Shown: positions 19,072 through 27,405, counted from the stretch's first letter. The stretch is DNA of 64,000 bases from Bog-159 sp963738375 (GCA_963738375.1 CAVTWL010000004.1:186001-250000), one strand, 5' to 3'. Notes: generated by a model not told the origin, from the sequence alone. Program-made: numbers and translations.

Positions 19072-19430
19072 AGCGATAGCAGCGCCACCCCACAGGCGAC
19101 CAGCGATGCGCCGGCCCATCGCTCCAGGCTGACAGGCTCATGCAGCAGATACTTCGCCAGGATGGTCTCCAATACGTAGCTGGCCGCGGTAGCCGGTACC
19201 GCAAAGCTTAGATCGGCCACCGAAAGCAAAGCAATGAAGGCGAAGAACGACACCGCCATGGTAGCCACGGATGCCAAAATGAGCCGGTTGCGCACCAGCA
19301 TGGCAAGCAATCGACCGATGGCCCCGGGACGGAAATCGTGGATTTCGCCGTGGCGCTTCATGGCGGCGGCCTGCAGCACGTCCGATACGGTAGTCGCCAG
19401 GGCGATGATCGCCACCAGTGTCCATTTCAT
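19068..19430 (-). CDS. Half-size EamA/SMR-type transporter, second of a pair
   Basis: 120 residues, four predicted helices, DMT superfamily (EmrE/ArnE-ArnF size). Family-like features include an N-terminal helix with an acidic residue (VSDVLQAAAMK), SFFAFIALLSVADLSFAVPA and SYVLETILAKYLLHEPVSL. Start ATG 19430 overlaps the preceding gene's stop by four bases; an 80-residue extension seen in the open frame is rejected. Paired half-DMT proteins work as heterodimers; ArnE/ArnF flip a lipid-linked aminosugar across the inner membrane. Lying between an HpnJ-like enzyme and an HpnI-like glycosyltransferase, this pair may flip a glycosylated hopanoid. That function is inference. A close paralogue lies at 58245-58604. 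Confidence 0.75.
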   Translation of the reverse strand: MKWTLVAIIALATTVSDVLQAAAMKRHGEIHDFRPGAIGRLLAMLVRNRLILASVATMAVSFFAFIALLSVADLSFAVPATAASYVLETILAKYLLHEPVSLERWAGASLVACGVALLSL

Positions 19431-19837
19431 GGCTGGGCCCCCGTGTGATGGGGGTTGGTGCGCGCGACCAGCATGACACCGGCGACGATCAGGGCAATGC
19501 CCGCCCATCGTCCACCGGTGATCCGCTCGTGCATGAATAGCTTGCCAACCACGGCCGATAGCACGTAACCAAGTGAGGTCACCGGCAAGACATAGCTGAG
19601 ATCCGCCCAACTCAGCAGGGCCATCTGCGCGAACAGCCAAACCAACAATAGCGAAATTCCCAACGCAACCCAAGGGTTAAAAACAGCGCGCACGTAAGCG
19701 ACCGGAGAAGCGGTAACAATCTGGCCGACTTCCCGCATGCCCCAGCTCAGCGAGAAGTTGCCGAAGACGCTGGTTAGAATCACCAGCAAGGTAAACAACC
19801 GGGTCTTGAGGCGCAGTCGCGCCGCATCGACGCTCAT
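19427..19837 (-). CDS. Half-size EamA/SMR-type transporter, first of a pair
   Basis: 136 residues with four predicted helices. Key stretches are SVFGNFSLSWGMREVGQI, FAQMALLSWADLSYVLPVT and a final helix WAGIALIVAGVMLVART. It differs clearly from its neighbour, so the two are probably heterodimer partners in opposite or complementary topology. It follows the HpnJ-like gene by six bases and overlaps the second half-transporter by four. The paralogue at 57838-58248 keeps GN(L)SLAWG and MALLSLADLSFVLPVT, showing that the pair was duplicated as a unit. DMT family membership is secure; the substrate is unknown, with a hopanoid or other glycolipid the best guess from context. Confidence 0.75.
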   Translation of the reverse strand: MSVDAARLRLKTRLFTLLVILTSVFGNFSLSWGMREVGQIVTASPVAYVRAVFNPWVALGISLLLVWLFAQMALLSWADLSYVLPVTSLGYVLSAVVGKLFMHERITGGRWAGIALIVAGVMLVARTNPHHTGAQP

Positions 19838-19843
19838 CGCGAG

Positions 19844-21325
19844 CTAGTCGCCGGATCCGGCGGAAACAGGAGTGGGGCGCTGGCCATCGGCCGCTGCCTG
19901 CCGCTCGGAAGCGACAAACTTTTTGCGCTTCGCCCGCAGCGCCATATATTCGCGGGCTTCTTTTGACAGCCGCTTGCGCTCGCTGGAATCGAAGATGGCC
20001 TTACGTACAACGCGCCAGACCACGCGGGGGCGGAAATAGTATTCTCCGTAGAAGCGCTCCACCCAATCCACCAACTCGCCCCGGTCGAGGCCGGGATAAA
20101 TGATGTTGGGTAGCTGATGTCCGCCGTCATCCACCATGGAATCGATGGTGATCAGGTTGTTCTTTTTGACGTAATCGTAAAACTCGGTGCCGGGATAGGG
20201 ATGGGCCAGCGATACCTGAATGGTTTCGGTATCCAGGCGCTTGGCGAAGTCGATCGTCTTGCGAATGCTCTCGCGGGTTTCGCCGGGCAGCCCGATGATG
20301 AAATCGCCGTGTACGATCAAGCCGAGTTTCTTGCAATTGTCGGTGAAGCGCAGCGCCATATCGATGGTGGCGCCCTTCTTGATGTTTTTCAGGATTTGCT
20401 GGTCGCCCGACTCGTAGCCGACAATCAGCAGGCGGCAGCCGGAATCCTTCATGGCCTTCAGCGTGTCGTAATCGGTGGTCACGCGCGAGGTGCAGGACCA
20501 GGTGAAATTCAACGGCTGGAGTTTCTTGCAAAGTTCGATGGTGCGGGCCTTCTGGTAATTGAAGGTATCGTCGTCGAAGAAAATTTCCTTGACGTAAGGA
20601 AAGGCTTCCTTTGCGTATGCCACTTCACGAGCGATGTCGTCGGTGGAACGCAGCCGCCAGCGATGGCCCGAGTGTGTTTGCGGCCATAGGCAAAAGGTGC
20701 ACATGGCAGGGCAGCCGCGCGAGGTGTACAGCGAAATATAGGGATTCAGCAGGAATGGGACGTTGTAGCGGCGCACGTCCAGGTCGCGTTTGTAGACTTT
20801 GGTGACCCAGGGCAGTTCATCCAGGTTCTCGATGGGCGGGCGCTCCGGGTTATTGACGATGTGCCCGTTCTTGCGGAAGCTGACGCCCGGCAAGTCTTCG
20901 ACCGGCGTTCCCTTTGCGTAATCGGCGATCTGGTAGTCAAACTCGCGCCGAACCACGAAGTCGATGGCTGGAGAAGTGCGCAGCGATTTCTCGGGTTCGA
21001 CGGTGACGGGAGGTCCAACGAAGGCGACCTTCAGCTTGGGATTGGAATCCTTCATCATCTCGGCCATCTTCACGTCCACGTGGAAACCGGGAGTGGAAGT
21101 GAACAGCACGAGCAGTTCGAAATCGTTGGCCATCGCGATGGTTTGCTCGATGGAGATCTTGTGCGGCGGCGCGTCGACAACTTTGCTGTCAGGCAGCATG
21201 CCGGCCGGATAGCACAGCCACACGGGATACCAGTACGATTCAATCTCGCGCGTGGCCGGCCAGCGTGAACTGGCGCCGCCATCGAAACCTTCAAAGGAAG
21301 GTGGATTCAGAAACAGTGTTCTCAT
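19844..21325 (-). CDS. hpnJ: HpnJ-like B12-binding radical SAM enzyme
   Basis: 493 residues. The start MRTLFLNPPSFEGFDGGASS is characteristic of HpnJ, the radical SAM enzyme reported to form the cyclitol ether of bacteriohopanetetrol from the HpnI/HpnK product. An N-terminal Rossmann-like B12-binding domain (about 1-190, with FELLVLFTSTPGFHVDVK) is followed by the radical SAM barrel with the cluster motif CPAMCTFC (about 205-212), then FDDDTFNY and IGLPGETRESI, and a charged C-terminal tail. It is the first gene of a minus-strand unit with two half-transporters and an HpnI-like glycosyltransferase. HpnK, the deacetylase normally between HpnI and HpnJ in function, is not in the window. The family call is strong; the exact product in this organism is inferred. 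Confidence 0.85.
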   Translation of the reverse strand: MRTLFLNPPSFEGFDGGASSRWPATREIESYWYPVWLCYPAGMLPDSKVVDAPPHKISIEQTIAMANDFELLVLFTSTPGFHVDVKMAEMMKDSNPKLKVAFVGPPVTVEPEKSLRTSPAIDFVVRREFDYQIADYAKGTPVEDLPGVSFRKNGHIVNNPERPPIENLDELPWVTKVYKRDLDVRRYNVPFLLNPYISLYTSRGCPAMCTFCLWPQTHSGHRWRLRSTDDIAREVAYAKEAFPYVKEIFFDDDTFNYQKARTIELCKKLQPLNFTWSCTSRVTTDYDTLKAMKDSGCRLLIVGYESGDQQILKNIKKGATIDMALRFTDNCKKLGLIVHGDFIIGLPGETRESIRKTIDFAKRLDTETIQVSLAHPYPGTEFYDYVKKNNLITIDSMVDDGGHQLPNIIYPGLDRGELVDWVERFYGEYYFRPRVVWRVVRKAIFDSSERKRLSKEAREYMALRAKRKKFVASERQAAADGQRPTPVSAGSGD

Positions 21326-21346
21326 GGAGTGTCACTCGGGCGAAGG

Positions 21347-22096
21347 TTATTGATCGCCCACGTCAATGATCGCCGCGCCCGATGGACTGGTCGGTCCAGT
21401 ACCAGCGGCGAGCGAATCGGCCAATGCTACGTTGCGGTAAGACACGGTCAGCTCCGCCGGACCCACGATACGCGTCGCGACGAGGCTGTGGATCTGCTGC
21501 GGAACTGAAACGCCGGCCTGAATGCCGTACTCCTTCACAAATTCGATTCTTTTCAAAAATATGGACGGGTTTTTGACCATGCGGCCGGCCTCGCGCACGC
21601 ATAAAAATGTCTGCGAGTCGATCCAAATCTCGCCCTTGAACAGACCCACCGCTTTGTGGCGCGGCGCAACCTGAAATACCTCGACCTGCCGCCCATTCGA
21701 TGTAAGGGGGCCTTTGTAGCTGAATTTGTAGTTGGCGGGAGTGACAGCCAACGACGGCGAATCGTCGGATTGCGCTTCGACTTCCGCGGATAGGTAACGT
21801 GCGATCACCTGGTTCTTCACCGCATTGTCGCCTTCGAAGTGCAGAACTTCGTAAGTGATTCGACCTAACCGCGAAATGCGGCGGAGCCCTTGCAAACGGC
21901 CTTGCCTCTTCAGCTTAGGGAGGGAAGCTTCAATATCCACTTCCATCGAAGAGCCTTGCAGCGCATGTTCCTGCTGAGAAGTCGCCGCCAGATAATTTTC
22001 CACGACTGAATCCGGATTCGCGGGCGTGGCGGCTCTGAGAGTGCCAATAAACAGGACGGGAATATACAGCGCGAGCCAAGTGTGTTTAGATCTCAA
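21347..22096 (-). CDS. Secreted protein, LolA-like fold suspected
   Basis: 249 residues with a Sec signal peptide (WLALYIPVLFIGTLRAA). The mature part is rich in beta strands: VVENYLAATSQQEHALQG, ITYEVLHFEGD, KFSYKGPLTSNGRQVEVFQV and EIWIDSQTFLCVREAGRM. This resembles outer-membrane lipoprotein-sorting (LolA/LolB/DUF-type) sheets in which a periplasmic half-barrel binds a lipid. It lies 21 bases upstream of the HpnJ-like gene on the same strand and could be co-transcribed; a periplasmic lipid carrier would fit a hopanoid export role, but this is inference. No enzymatic residues are obvious. Confidence 0.55.
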   Translation of the reverse strand: MRSKHTWLALYIPVLFIGTLRAATPANPDSVVENYLAATSQQEHALQGSSMEVDIEASLPKLKRQGRLQGLRRISRLGRITYEVLHFEGDNAVKNQVIARYLSAEVEAQSDDSPSLAVTPANYKFSYKGPLTSNGRQVEVFQVAPRHKAVGLFKGEIWIDSQTFLCVREAGRMVKNPSIFLKRIEFVKEYGIQAGVSVPQQIHSLVATRIVGPAELTVSYRNVALADSLAAGTGPTSPSGAAIIDVGDQ

Positions 22097-22255
22097 AATA
22101 TGATTCCAGGATAACAGAATGTACCATCCTGTAGATGTTTGCTACAACCCGATGGTTGCTTGCACTTGTACGATGCCCAAGCAGTTGTTCGTGTGCGTCA
22201 GTGTAGTTCTTCGCCGTGCGCGTTCTGCCATGCTACCCTGTTCCTTACCACGCCC

Positions 22256-22822
22256 ATGCCCCTCACCCGAATCAAAAGCCAGCTCATGAGCGCCCTGGAA
22301 ATCGACCGCACGCTGGTGCGCCTGGCGCATGAAATTCTAGAGAAAAATTCCGATCTCGACCGCCTGGCGTTTATCGGCATCCGGCGTCGTGGCGTACCGC
22401 TGGCGCATCGCCTGGCGCAGAAGATCGAGGCTCTGGAAAAGCGCGCGATTCCGGTCGGCATCCTGGATATCAACCTTTATCGCGACGACCTGACAACAGT
22501 TGATGTGAAGCCGGTGGTGAGCGGCACGGAAATCGCGTTTTCCGTGCAAGGCAAAGACATCATCCTGATGGACGACGTGCTCTACACCGGGCGCACCATC
22601 CGGGCGGCCTTGGATGCGCTGTTCGATCACGGACGTCCGGCGCGCGTACACCTGTTGGTCCTGATCGATCGCGGCCATCGCGAATTGCCCATCGAAGCGC
22701 AATTCGTCGGACGCAACGTGCAAACCACGGACGACGAAATTATCGAAGTAAAATTCCAGGAAATCGACCAACTGGAAAAAGTGCTGATGGTCGAAAGAGT
22801 ACCCGCGAGCGAAGCCGTTTAA
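22256..22822 (+). CDS. pyrR: PyrR, pyrimidine operon regulator / uracil phosphoribosyltransferase
   Basis: 188 residues, normal for PyrR. The PRPP-binding loop VQGKDIILMDDVLYTGRTIR (about residues 95-114), with the DDVLYTGRT signature, and LIDRGHRELPI identify it. PyrR binds UMP/UTP and pyrimidine mRNA to attenuate transcription, and has weak uracil phosphoribosyltransferase activity. Start: the open frame begins at 22139, but homology starts at MPLTRIKSQ (ATG 22256) or MSALEIDRTL (ATG 22286), so the upstream 39 codons are rejected. It heads pyrR-pyrB-pyrC with gaps of 4 and 0 bases. I looked in 22097-22255 for an anti-terminator/terminator pair and found none that was convincing. Confidence 0.9.
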   Translation: MPLTRIKSQLMSALEIDRTLVRLAHEILEKNSDLDRLAFIGIRRRGVPLAHRLAQKIEALEKRAIPVGILDINLYRDDLTTVDVKPVVSGTEIAFSVQGKDIILMDDVLYTGRTIRAALDALFDHGRPARVHLLVLIDRGHRELPIEAQFVGRNVQTTDDEIIEVKFQEIDQLEKVLMVERVPASEAV

Positions 22823-22826
22823 GATT

Positions 22827-23735
22827 ATGCCGGCAGGATTGCTGGGAATCGAAAACCTGGACCGCGCCGAGATCGAAGCCATTTTGGCGCGCGCCAAGCT
22901 GTTTCAGCCTGTCCAGGATCAATCGCAAAGAAAGCTGGATACGCTCCGCGGGAAGATGATTGTCAATCTCTTCTTCGAGGCGTCCACGCGAACCCGCACC
23001 AGTTTTGAAATTGCCGCCAAGCGCTTGGGTGCGGATGCTATTTCGATCGCGGCCTCAGGCTCCAGTGTTTCGAAGGGCGAATCGCTGGTCGATACCTTGA
23101 ACACTCTCGCGGCCATGCGTCCCAATGCCATCGTAATGCGCCACGCGGCGTCCGGCGCGCCCCACTTTCTAGCCCGGCATCTTTCCATGCCGATCATCAA
23201 CGCCGGTGACGGCACCCACGAGCATCCCACCCAGGCGTTGCTGGACGCGCGTACCATTCTTGACCGGCGGCAGAGCCTGGAGGGCCTGCGCGTAGCCATC
23301 ATCGGCGATATTGCGCACAGCCGCGTCGCGCGCTCCAACGTATATCTGCTCTCCAAATTCGGCGCGCAGATCGTGTTGTGCGGCCCCGCGTCGCTGCTGC
23401 CGCGGGAATTGTCCCAAATCGCGCCGGGCGTGATTCTGACGAACGATATTCGCGAAGCAATTCGAGAAGCGGATGTCATCATGATGCTGCGTGTGCAATT
23501 GGAGAGGCAGCACGAAGCCGCATTCCCCGCGGCGGAATACTTTCAGTTTTACGGATTGCGTCTGGAGCACCTCGCGCTCGCGAAGCCCGATGTAATAGTC
23601 ATGCATCCGGGCCCGATCAACCGGGGCCGCGAGTTGTCTTCGGAAGTGGCCGATTCCCAGAAGTCCGTTATCCTCAATCAGGTCGAAAACGGGGTGGCCG
23701 TGCGTATGGCGGTGCTCGAGCGGGTGATTGGTTAG
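22827..23735 (+). CDS. pyrB: Aspartate carbamoyltransferase catalytic subunit
   Basis: 302 residues. PyrB condenses carbamoyl phosphate and L-aspartate to N-carbamoyl-aspartate, the first committed step of UMP synthesis. Visible are the carbamoyl-phosphate site EASTRTRTSFE (about 50-60), the SKGESLVDT loop, HEHPTQALLD (about 132-141), the aspartate-site arginine in HSRVARS, MMLRVQLER and HPGPINRGRE. The length matches the bacterial catalytic chain and no regulatory chain (PyrI) is nearby. It starts four bases after pyrR and ends directly against the pyrC start, so the three genes are coupled. Confidence 0.95.
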   Translation: MPAGLLGIENLDRAEIEAILARAKLFQPVQDQSQRKLDTLRGKMIVNLFFEASTRTRTSFEIAAKRLGADAISIAASGSSVSKGESLVDTLNTLAAMRPNAIVMRHAASGAPHFLARHLSMPIINAGDGTHEHPTQALLDARTILDRRQSLEGLRVAIIGDIAHSRVARSNVYLLSKFGAQIVLCGPASLLPRELSQIAPGVILTNDIREAIREADVIMMLRVQLERQHEAAFPAAEYFQFYGLRLEHLALAKPDVIVMHPGPINRGRELSSEVADSQKSVILNQVENGVAVRMAVLERVIG

Positions 23736-25016
23736 ATGTCTCAGATCCTGATCCAGAACGGGCGCGTGATCGACCCGGCTTCGGCTACCGATATGACGGC
23801 CGATGTTCTGATTCGCGACGGCGCGATCGCGGGCGTGGGCCGGGGCCTGCAAGCCCCCGGTGCGGAAATTTTCGATGCCGGCGGGCTGATCGTAGCGCCC
23901 GGCTTCATCGACATGCACGTGCACTTGCGGGAACCGGGCTTCGAGCACGCCGAAACCATTGAGAGCGGCGCGCGCGCGGCGGCGGCCGGCGGATTCACGT
24001 CGATCTGCTGCATGCCGAATACGCTGCCCGTGAACGACAATGCAACCGTCACCAGCTACATTATCGAACGGGCGCGTAAGCTGGCGGTGACCAACGTCTT
24101 TCCCATCGGCGCCATTACCAAGGGCAGCGCCGGCGAGGAATTGTCGGCCATCGGATCGATGAAGGCCGCCGGCGTGGTGGCGATCTCCGATGATGGGCGT
24201 CCGGTGATGAATGCGCGTGTGATGCGGCGAGCTATGGAGTTCGCCCGGTCCTTCGATCTGCCGGTGATCGACCATTGCGAAGATCTAAACCTCAGCGCCG
24301 GCGGCGACATGCACGAGGGCTACGAATCGGTGCGGCTGGGCTTGCGTGGAATTCCTGCCAGTTCCGAGGATGTGATGGTTGCGCGCGACATCCTGCTCGC
24401 GCAATTGACCGGGGCGCGCTTTCACGTGGCGCACATTTCGACCCGCAACGCGATGGCTATGGTGGCCTTCGCCAAACAGCGCGGGCTCCCGGTCACCTGC
24501 GAGATCACGCCGCATCACTTCGCGCTAACCGACGCGCAGATGCGCCCTTATGACAGCAATTTCAAGATGAAACCGCCCCTGCGTACCGCTGGCGATACCA
24601 GCGCGGTCATCGAAGGCATCGTCGGCGGAGCGGTTGATGCCATCGCCACCGATCACGCGCCGCATCCTGGCAGCGAAAAGATGCAGGAGTTCGAGAAGTG
24701 CCCGTTCGGCATTCTAGGACTGGAAACAGCACTTGGCCTGGCGCTCGAGCACCTGGTGCATCCCGGTAAGATCACATTGGCAAAGTTGGTGGCGCTGTTG
24801 ACCACCGGACCCGCGCAGGTGCTGCATTTGGATCGCGGTACGCTCCGCCGGGGCGCGCCGGCCGACGTCACGATTTTCAGTACGGATTCGGCCTGGACCT
24901 ACGACGTCAATGCGTCGTTTTCCAAGAGCCGCAACTCGCCCTTCGACGGCCACACGTTCCGGGGTGGCCCGGTGGCCACCATCGTGGGCGGCTCATTCGT
25001 CTGGAAGCGCGATTAA
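23736..25016 (+). CDS. pyrC: Dihydroorotase, type I
   Basis: 426 residues, the usual type I size. The zinc amidohydrolase cyclises N-carbamoyl-aspartate to dihydroorotate. Metal and substrate motifs are complete: DMHVHLREPG (about 58-67), CMPNTLPVND, GAITKGSAGEEL, DHCEDLNLS, HVAHISTRNAM, CEITPHHF and TDHAPHPGSEK (about 302-312). It begins on the base after the pyrB stop. It converges with the sulfatase-like gene, whose stop overlaps its own by four bases, so no terminator separates them. Confidence 0.95.
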   Translation: MSQILIQNGRVIDPASATDMTADVLIRDGAIAGVGRGLQAPGAEIFDAGGLIVAPGFIDMHVHLREPGFEHAETIESGARAAAAGGFTSICCMPNTLPVNDNATVTSYIIERARKLAVTNVFPIGAITKGSAGEELSAIGSMKAAGVVAISDDGRPVMNARVMRRAMEFARSFDLPVIDHCEDLNLSAGGDMHEGYESVRLGLRGIPASSEDVMVARDILLAQLTGARFHVAHISTRNAMAMVAFAKQRGLPVTCEITPHHFALTDAQMRPYDSNFKMKPPLRTAGDTSAVIEGIVGGAVDAIATDHAPHPGSEKMQEFEKCPFGILGLETALGLALEHLVHPGKITLAKLVALLTTGPAQVLHLDRGTLRRGAPADVTIFSTDSAWTYDVNASFSKSRNSPFDGHTFRGGPVATIVGGSFVWKRD

Positions 25017-26110
25017 GCGGGCTTCTGCCGGCTACGCCAGCTATTCAGTTGCCCCGTCAGACGGTCGCGCATTCCCGCAAATTTGGTTTCGTCAAACTGA
25101 TTGATTTGCTCTTTGGCGTCAGCGGTTTCGTCGTATAGCTCGTTTGCGCCTTTCCCGCCGTCCCGCAGAATCAGCTTGTAGCGCTCATCGCGAGCCATTT
25201 CCGCATTCCTGATCCGGCCAAAGGCCAGATCGGGCCATGACTGCTTCTTCCCCAGTCGCCGCCCGTAAACGTAAGCCAGGTAGCTGTTGCCATGGCTGCC
25301 TGGAGGCGCCGAAACACCGGCCAAATCAGCTAGTGCCGGCATCAGATCGTAGGAATTCACAACGTCGTTCCGTACCGTCTGTGGCGGGAACCGGCTCGGC
25401 CACGACCAGATCAAAGGCGTTCGTACCACTTCCTCGTACATGTTAACGGGCTCTGATGCGGTAGCGTCGCCCCATAGCCCGTGGCGGCCAAGCAGGTATC
25501 CACCGTTGCTGGTGAAAACGATGAGCGTGTCGTTCCAGAGATTGCGTTGTTGCAATTTGGCAAGCAGCGCCGGGATCTGATCGTCGAGTGTGGTTAGAGA
25601 GGCCGCGTACTGGCGTAAATTGCCGCGAATGTCGCCCAATTTATCTTTCTGAGTGGCGTTCCCGGCCCGGGCGTCCCAGCCGATTGTTTCAAAGCCGGTT
25701 TCAGCATACAGCGCGATGCTTTTCGGGTCTGCCTCGGCCGAATTCGGACTGGCCCAATGAATCGCCAGGAAAAACGGCTTGGCAGCCGCCTGCGCATCGA
25801 GAAACTCGAGGGTTTGTGCTGGCGACTTGCTCTGCGAGCAATTGTAGCCGGCGCTCGCGAACGCTTCCTGGTTGGCCACAACGGAGGCGCAGGTGAAACT
25901 GTTATGAAAGCGAACCCCGGTCTGTGCCAACCGATCGATATTCGGCGTATGGATTTCCGTGTTGCCGTAGCAGCCGAGCATGTAGGCGCCAAGATCCTCG
26001 GCAACAATCAGAACGATGTTGGGGCGCTCTACAATCGCTTGTTTCTTGGTCGCGGCGAGCACGGGCGCAGCTAGCGCGCCAAACAGAAAATGGCGTCGAT
26101 TCACGGGCAT
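25013..26110 (-). CDS. Sulfatase-superfamily protein with degraded active site
   Basis: 365 residues with an RRHFLFGALAAPVLAAT export leader. The fold of the type I sulfatase/alkaline phosphatase superfamily is recognisable: RPNIVLIVAEDLGAYMLGCY, HTPNIDRLAQTGVRFHNSF, LGRHGLWGDAT and ARDERYKLI. Key residues are altered. The CxPxR/SxPxR formylglycine motif expected after HNSF is missing (TCASVVANQEAF instead), and the segment that follows is shortened. The first metal pair DD is ED, and the FTSDxG/H site reads FTSNGG. I infer a pseudoenzyme, perhaps a binding or structural protein. It is a continuous frame with normal codons, so loss is not from a base-call error. It is divergent from the tRNA downstream in this window. 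Confidence 0.7.
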   Translation of the reverse strand: MPVNRRHFLFGALAAPVLAATKKQAIVERPNIVLIVAEDLGAYMLGCYGNTEIHTPNIDRLAQTGVRFHNSFTCASVVANQEAFASAGYNCSQSKSPAQTLEFLDAQAAAKPFFLAIHWASPNSAEADPKSIALYAETGFETIGWDARAGNATQKDKLGDIRGNLRQYAASLTTLDDQIPALLAKLQQRNLWNDTLIVFTSNGGYLLGRHGLWGDATASEPVNMYEEVVRTPLIWSWPSRFPPQTVRNDVVNSYDLMPALADLAGVSAPPGSHGNSYLAYVYGRRLGKKQSWPDLAFGRIRNAEMARDERYKLILRDGGKGANELYDETADAKEQINQFDETKFAGMRDRLTGQLNSWRSRQKPA

Positions 26111-26163
26111 TCAACCCAGTATACGCCGATCAAGCGGCGGGTCTGGTAAACTCAAGGGAGAAA

Positions 26164-26240
26164 GGCGGCGTAGCTCAGTCGGTTAGAGCGACGGTCTCAT
26201 AATCCGTAGGTCGAGCGTTCGAGTCGCTCCGCCGCCACCA
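26164..26240 (+). tRNA. tRNA-Met (anticodon CAT), elongator type
   Basis: A 77-base cloverleaf with encoded CCA. The acceptor is GGCGGCG paired with CGCCGCC. The D arm is in tagctcagtcggttagagc, the anticodon loop is ctCATaa on a five-pair stem (acggt/tccgt region with a wobble), and the T arm contains gttcgagtc. The 5' end pairs fully with the 3' end, unlike initiator tRNA which has a mismatched first pair. CAT could also be the tRNA-Ile2 precursor, but the GGCGG start resembles elongator Met. Confidence 0.9.
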
Positions 26241-26244
26241 TCGC

Positions 26245-26252
26245 TTTATTTC
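26245..26252. repeat. Left 8-bp target-site duplication of the ISL3 element
   Basis: TTTATTTC lies directly before the left end of the element, and the same eight bases follow its right end at 27406-27413. Eight base pairs is the duplication length typical of ISL3 elements. It starts five bases after the tRNA CCA end. Confidence 0.9.
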
Positions 26253-26276
26253 GGCTCTACGCCAAAAATGGGGGCA
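26253..26276 (+). repeat. Left terminal inverted repeat of ISL3 element
   Basis: Reads GGCTCT, four variable bases, then CAAAAATGGGGGCA. It matches the reverse complement of 27382-27405 at 20 of 24 positions; the four mismatches are consecutive (positions 7-10). Confidence 0.88.
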
Positions 26277-26291
26277 CTTTCACCCGACCCC

Positions 26292-27338
26292 TCACACTCC
26301 ACATAATACCTTGACCCTCAAGCGGTAGTTTTGAAAGTTGCGAAACCCGAAAGCCTGTCTGCTGATGGTTTCCATTTTGTTGTGGAAACCTTCGGTGATG
26401 CCATTGTTTTTGGTGAAGCGCCACATGCGGACAATTTCCTCGCGCCAGTTCCAGAGACTCTTGCCGAGCTGGACGAGTTGAGCCACGCCGGCTTGATGCA
26501 ACTGGTCCAAGGCTTTGAGGAAGCGGGGCACCAGGCGTTCGCACTGTTTGCGAGTTTTGTGTTTCTTTAATAGGTTCTTGCATCCGGTGGGGTCCAGTTC
26601 TCGCCAACAGGCCAGGAAATGGTGATTCACCAGGCGGATGACGTGGAAGCGATCGGCCACGATCTTGGCATTGGGGAAGTGTTTCTGCACCAGAGAGCGG
26701 TAGTGAGAGGCCAGATCGATGCACACCACGCGGACCTTGTCTTTGCCTTGCAAACGTTGGAAATAGGCGTCCAGGGCGGCTTCCGAGCGCCCCAGCACCA
26801 CATCGTAGATCTTGTGATTCTTTAGATCGCAGAGAGTGGTGGCAAAACCTTTCTTTCTCGTGAAAAAATGCTCGTCAATGCCTAGGATGGTGGGACATTG
26901 CGGCGCATGCCATTCCCCGAATTGGCGCTGGAGCCCGTGCCGGAAATGGCGTTCCACGGTGGCGGCGCCGATCCCCTCGCGCCGTCCCAGACAACTCCGG
27001 TTGATGCCGTCCAGGTGATGCTGATAGATCATCTGGCGAAAGGCCTCACTGCTGCGCTGGCAAGCCAGAATCCCTGGAAAGCGCTGGCGAAAATAGCGGC
27101 GACAGTCCAGGCAACGCCATTTATGTCCTTCCAGTTCCAGCACCGTCTTCCGCATTCCCCAGTTCTCATGGCGCACGCGGCGCTGGAACCTCCCTTTGTC
27201 CCGCAGGTGCTCTCCCCCGCAGTTGGGGCAGCAGATCGGTCCCAGGTACTGGACCGATACCCGCACCTCCCCCTCTTTCCGTTCGATCGGGTTAATCTGG
27301 TAGTTGGGCAAACCCAATAACGCTTCTGAATGGCTCAA
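26292..27338 (-). CDS. ISL3-family DDE transposase
   Basis: 348 residues; moves the surrounding element. An N-terminal zinc-ribbon (CCPNCGGEH ... CLDCRRYF, about residues 35-82) and a helix-turn-helix-like segment (GIGAATVERHFRHG) precede the catalytic domain. The acidic triad is in ILGIDEHFF, VVCIDLASHYR and GITEGFHNKME. Length is somewhat under the 400-440 of many ISL3 transposases but the motifs are complete and the C-terminus (NYRLRVKVLCGV) is the usual one. The frame is intact, so the element may be active. Confidence 0.92.
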   Translation of the reverse strand: MSHSEALLGLPNYQINPIERKEGEVRVSVQYLGPICCPNCGGEHLRDKGRFQRRVRHENWGMRKTVLELEGHKWRCLDCRRYFRQRFPGILACQRSSEAFRQMIYQHHLDGINRSCLGRREGIGAATVERHFRHGLQRQFGEWHAPQCPTILGIDEHFFTRKKGFATTLCDLKNHKIYDVVLGRSEAALDAYFQRLQGKDKVRVVCIDLASHYRSLVQKHFPNAKIVADRFHVIRLVNHHFLACWRELDPTGCKNLLKKHKTRKQCERLVPRFLKALDQLHQAGVAQLVQLGKSLWNWREEIVRMWRFTKNNGITEGFHNKMETISRQAFGFRNFQNYRLRVKVLCGV

Positions 27339-27381
27339 AACATTTCTCCCAAGATTGTTTTATCATTCGGGAGTCGGGGTT

Positions 27382-27405
27382 TGCCCCCATTTTTGATCAA
27401 GAGCC
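27382..27405 (-). repeat. Right terminal inverted repeat of ISL3 element
   Basis: Read from the outside inwards on the minus strand it is GGCTCTTGAT followed by CAAAAATGGGGGCA, the partner of 26253-26276. Confidence 0.88.

Larger units (their letters stand above)
26253..27405 (-). mobile_element. Complete ISL3-family insertion sequence
   Basis: An 1153-bp element bounded by imperfect inverted repeats that begin GGCTCT, as in ISL3, and flanked by perfect 8-bp repeats TTTATTTC. It carries one intact transposase gene on the minus strand, leaving 39 bases at the left end and 67 at the right. Intact ends, an intact frame and a perfect duplication argue for a recent insertion. The target is the AT-rich spacer just 3' of tRNA-Met, so the tRNA is undamaged but its natural terminator, if any, has been displaced. 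Confidence 0.92.

Noticed and set aside
22097..22255. PyrR attenuator upstream of pyrR
   Set aside because: I found no stable hairpin followed by a T-run, nor an alternative pairing, in this stretch.
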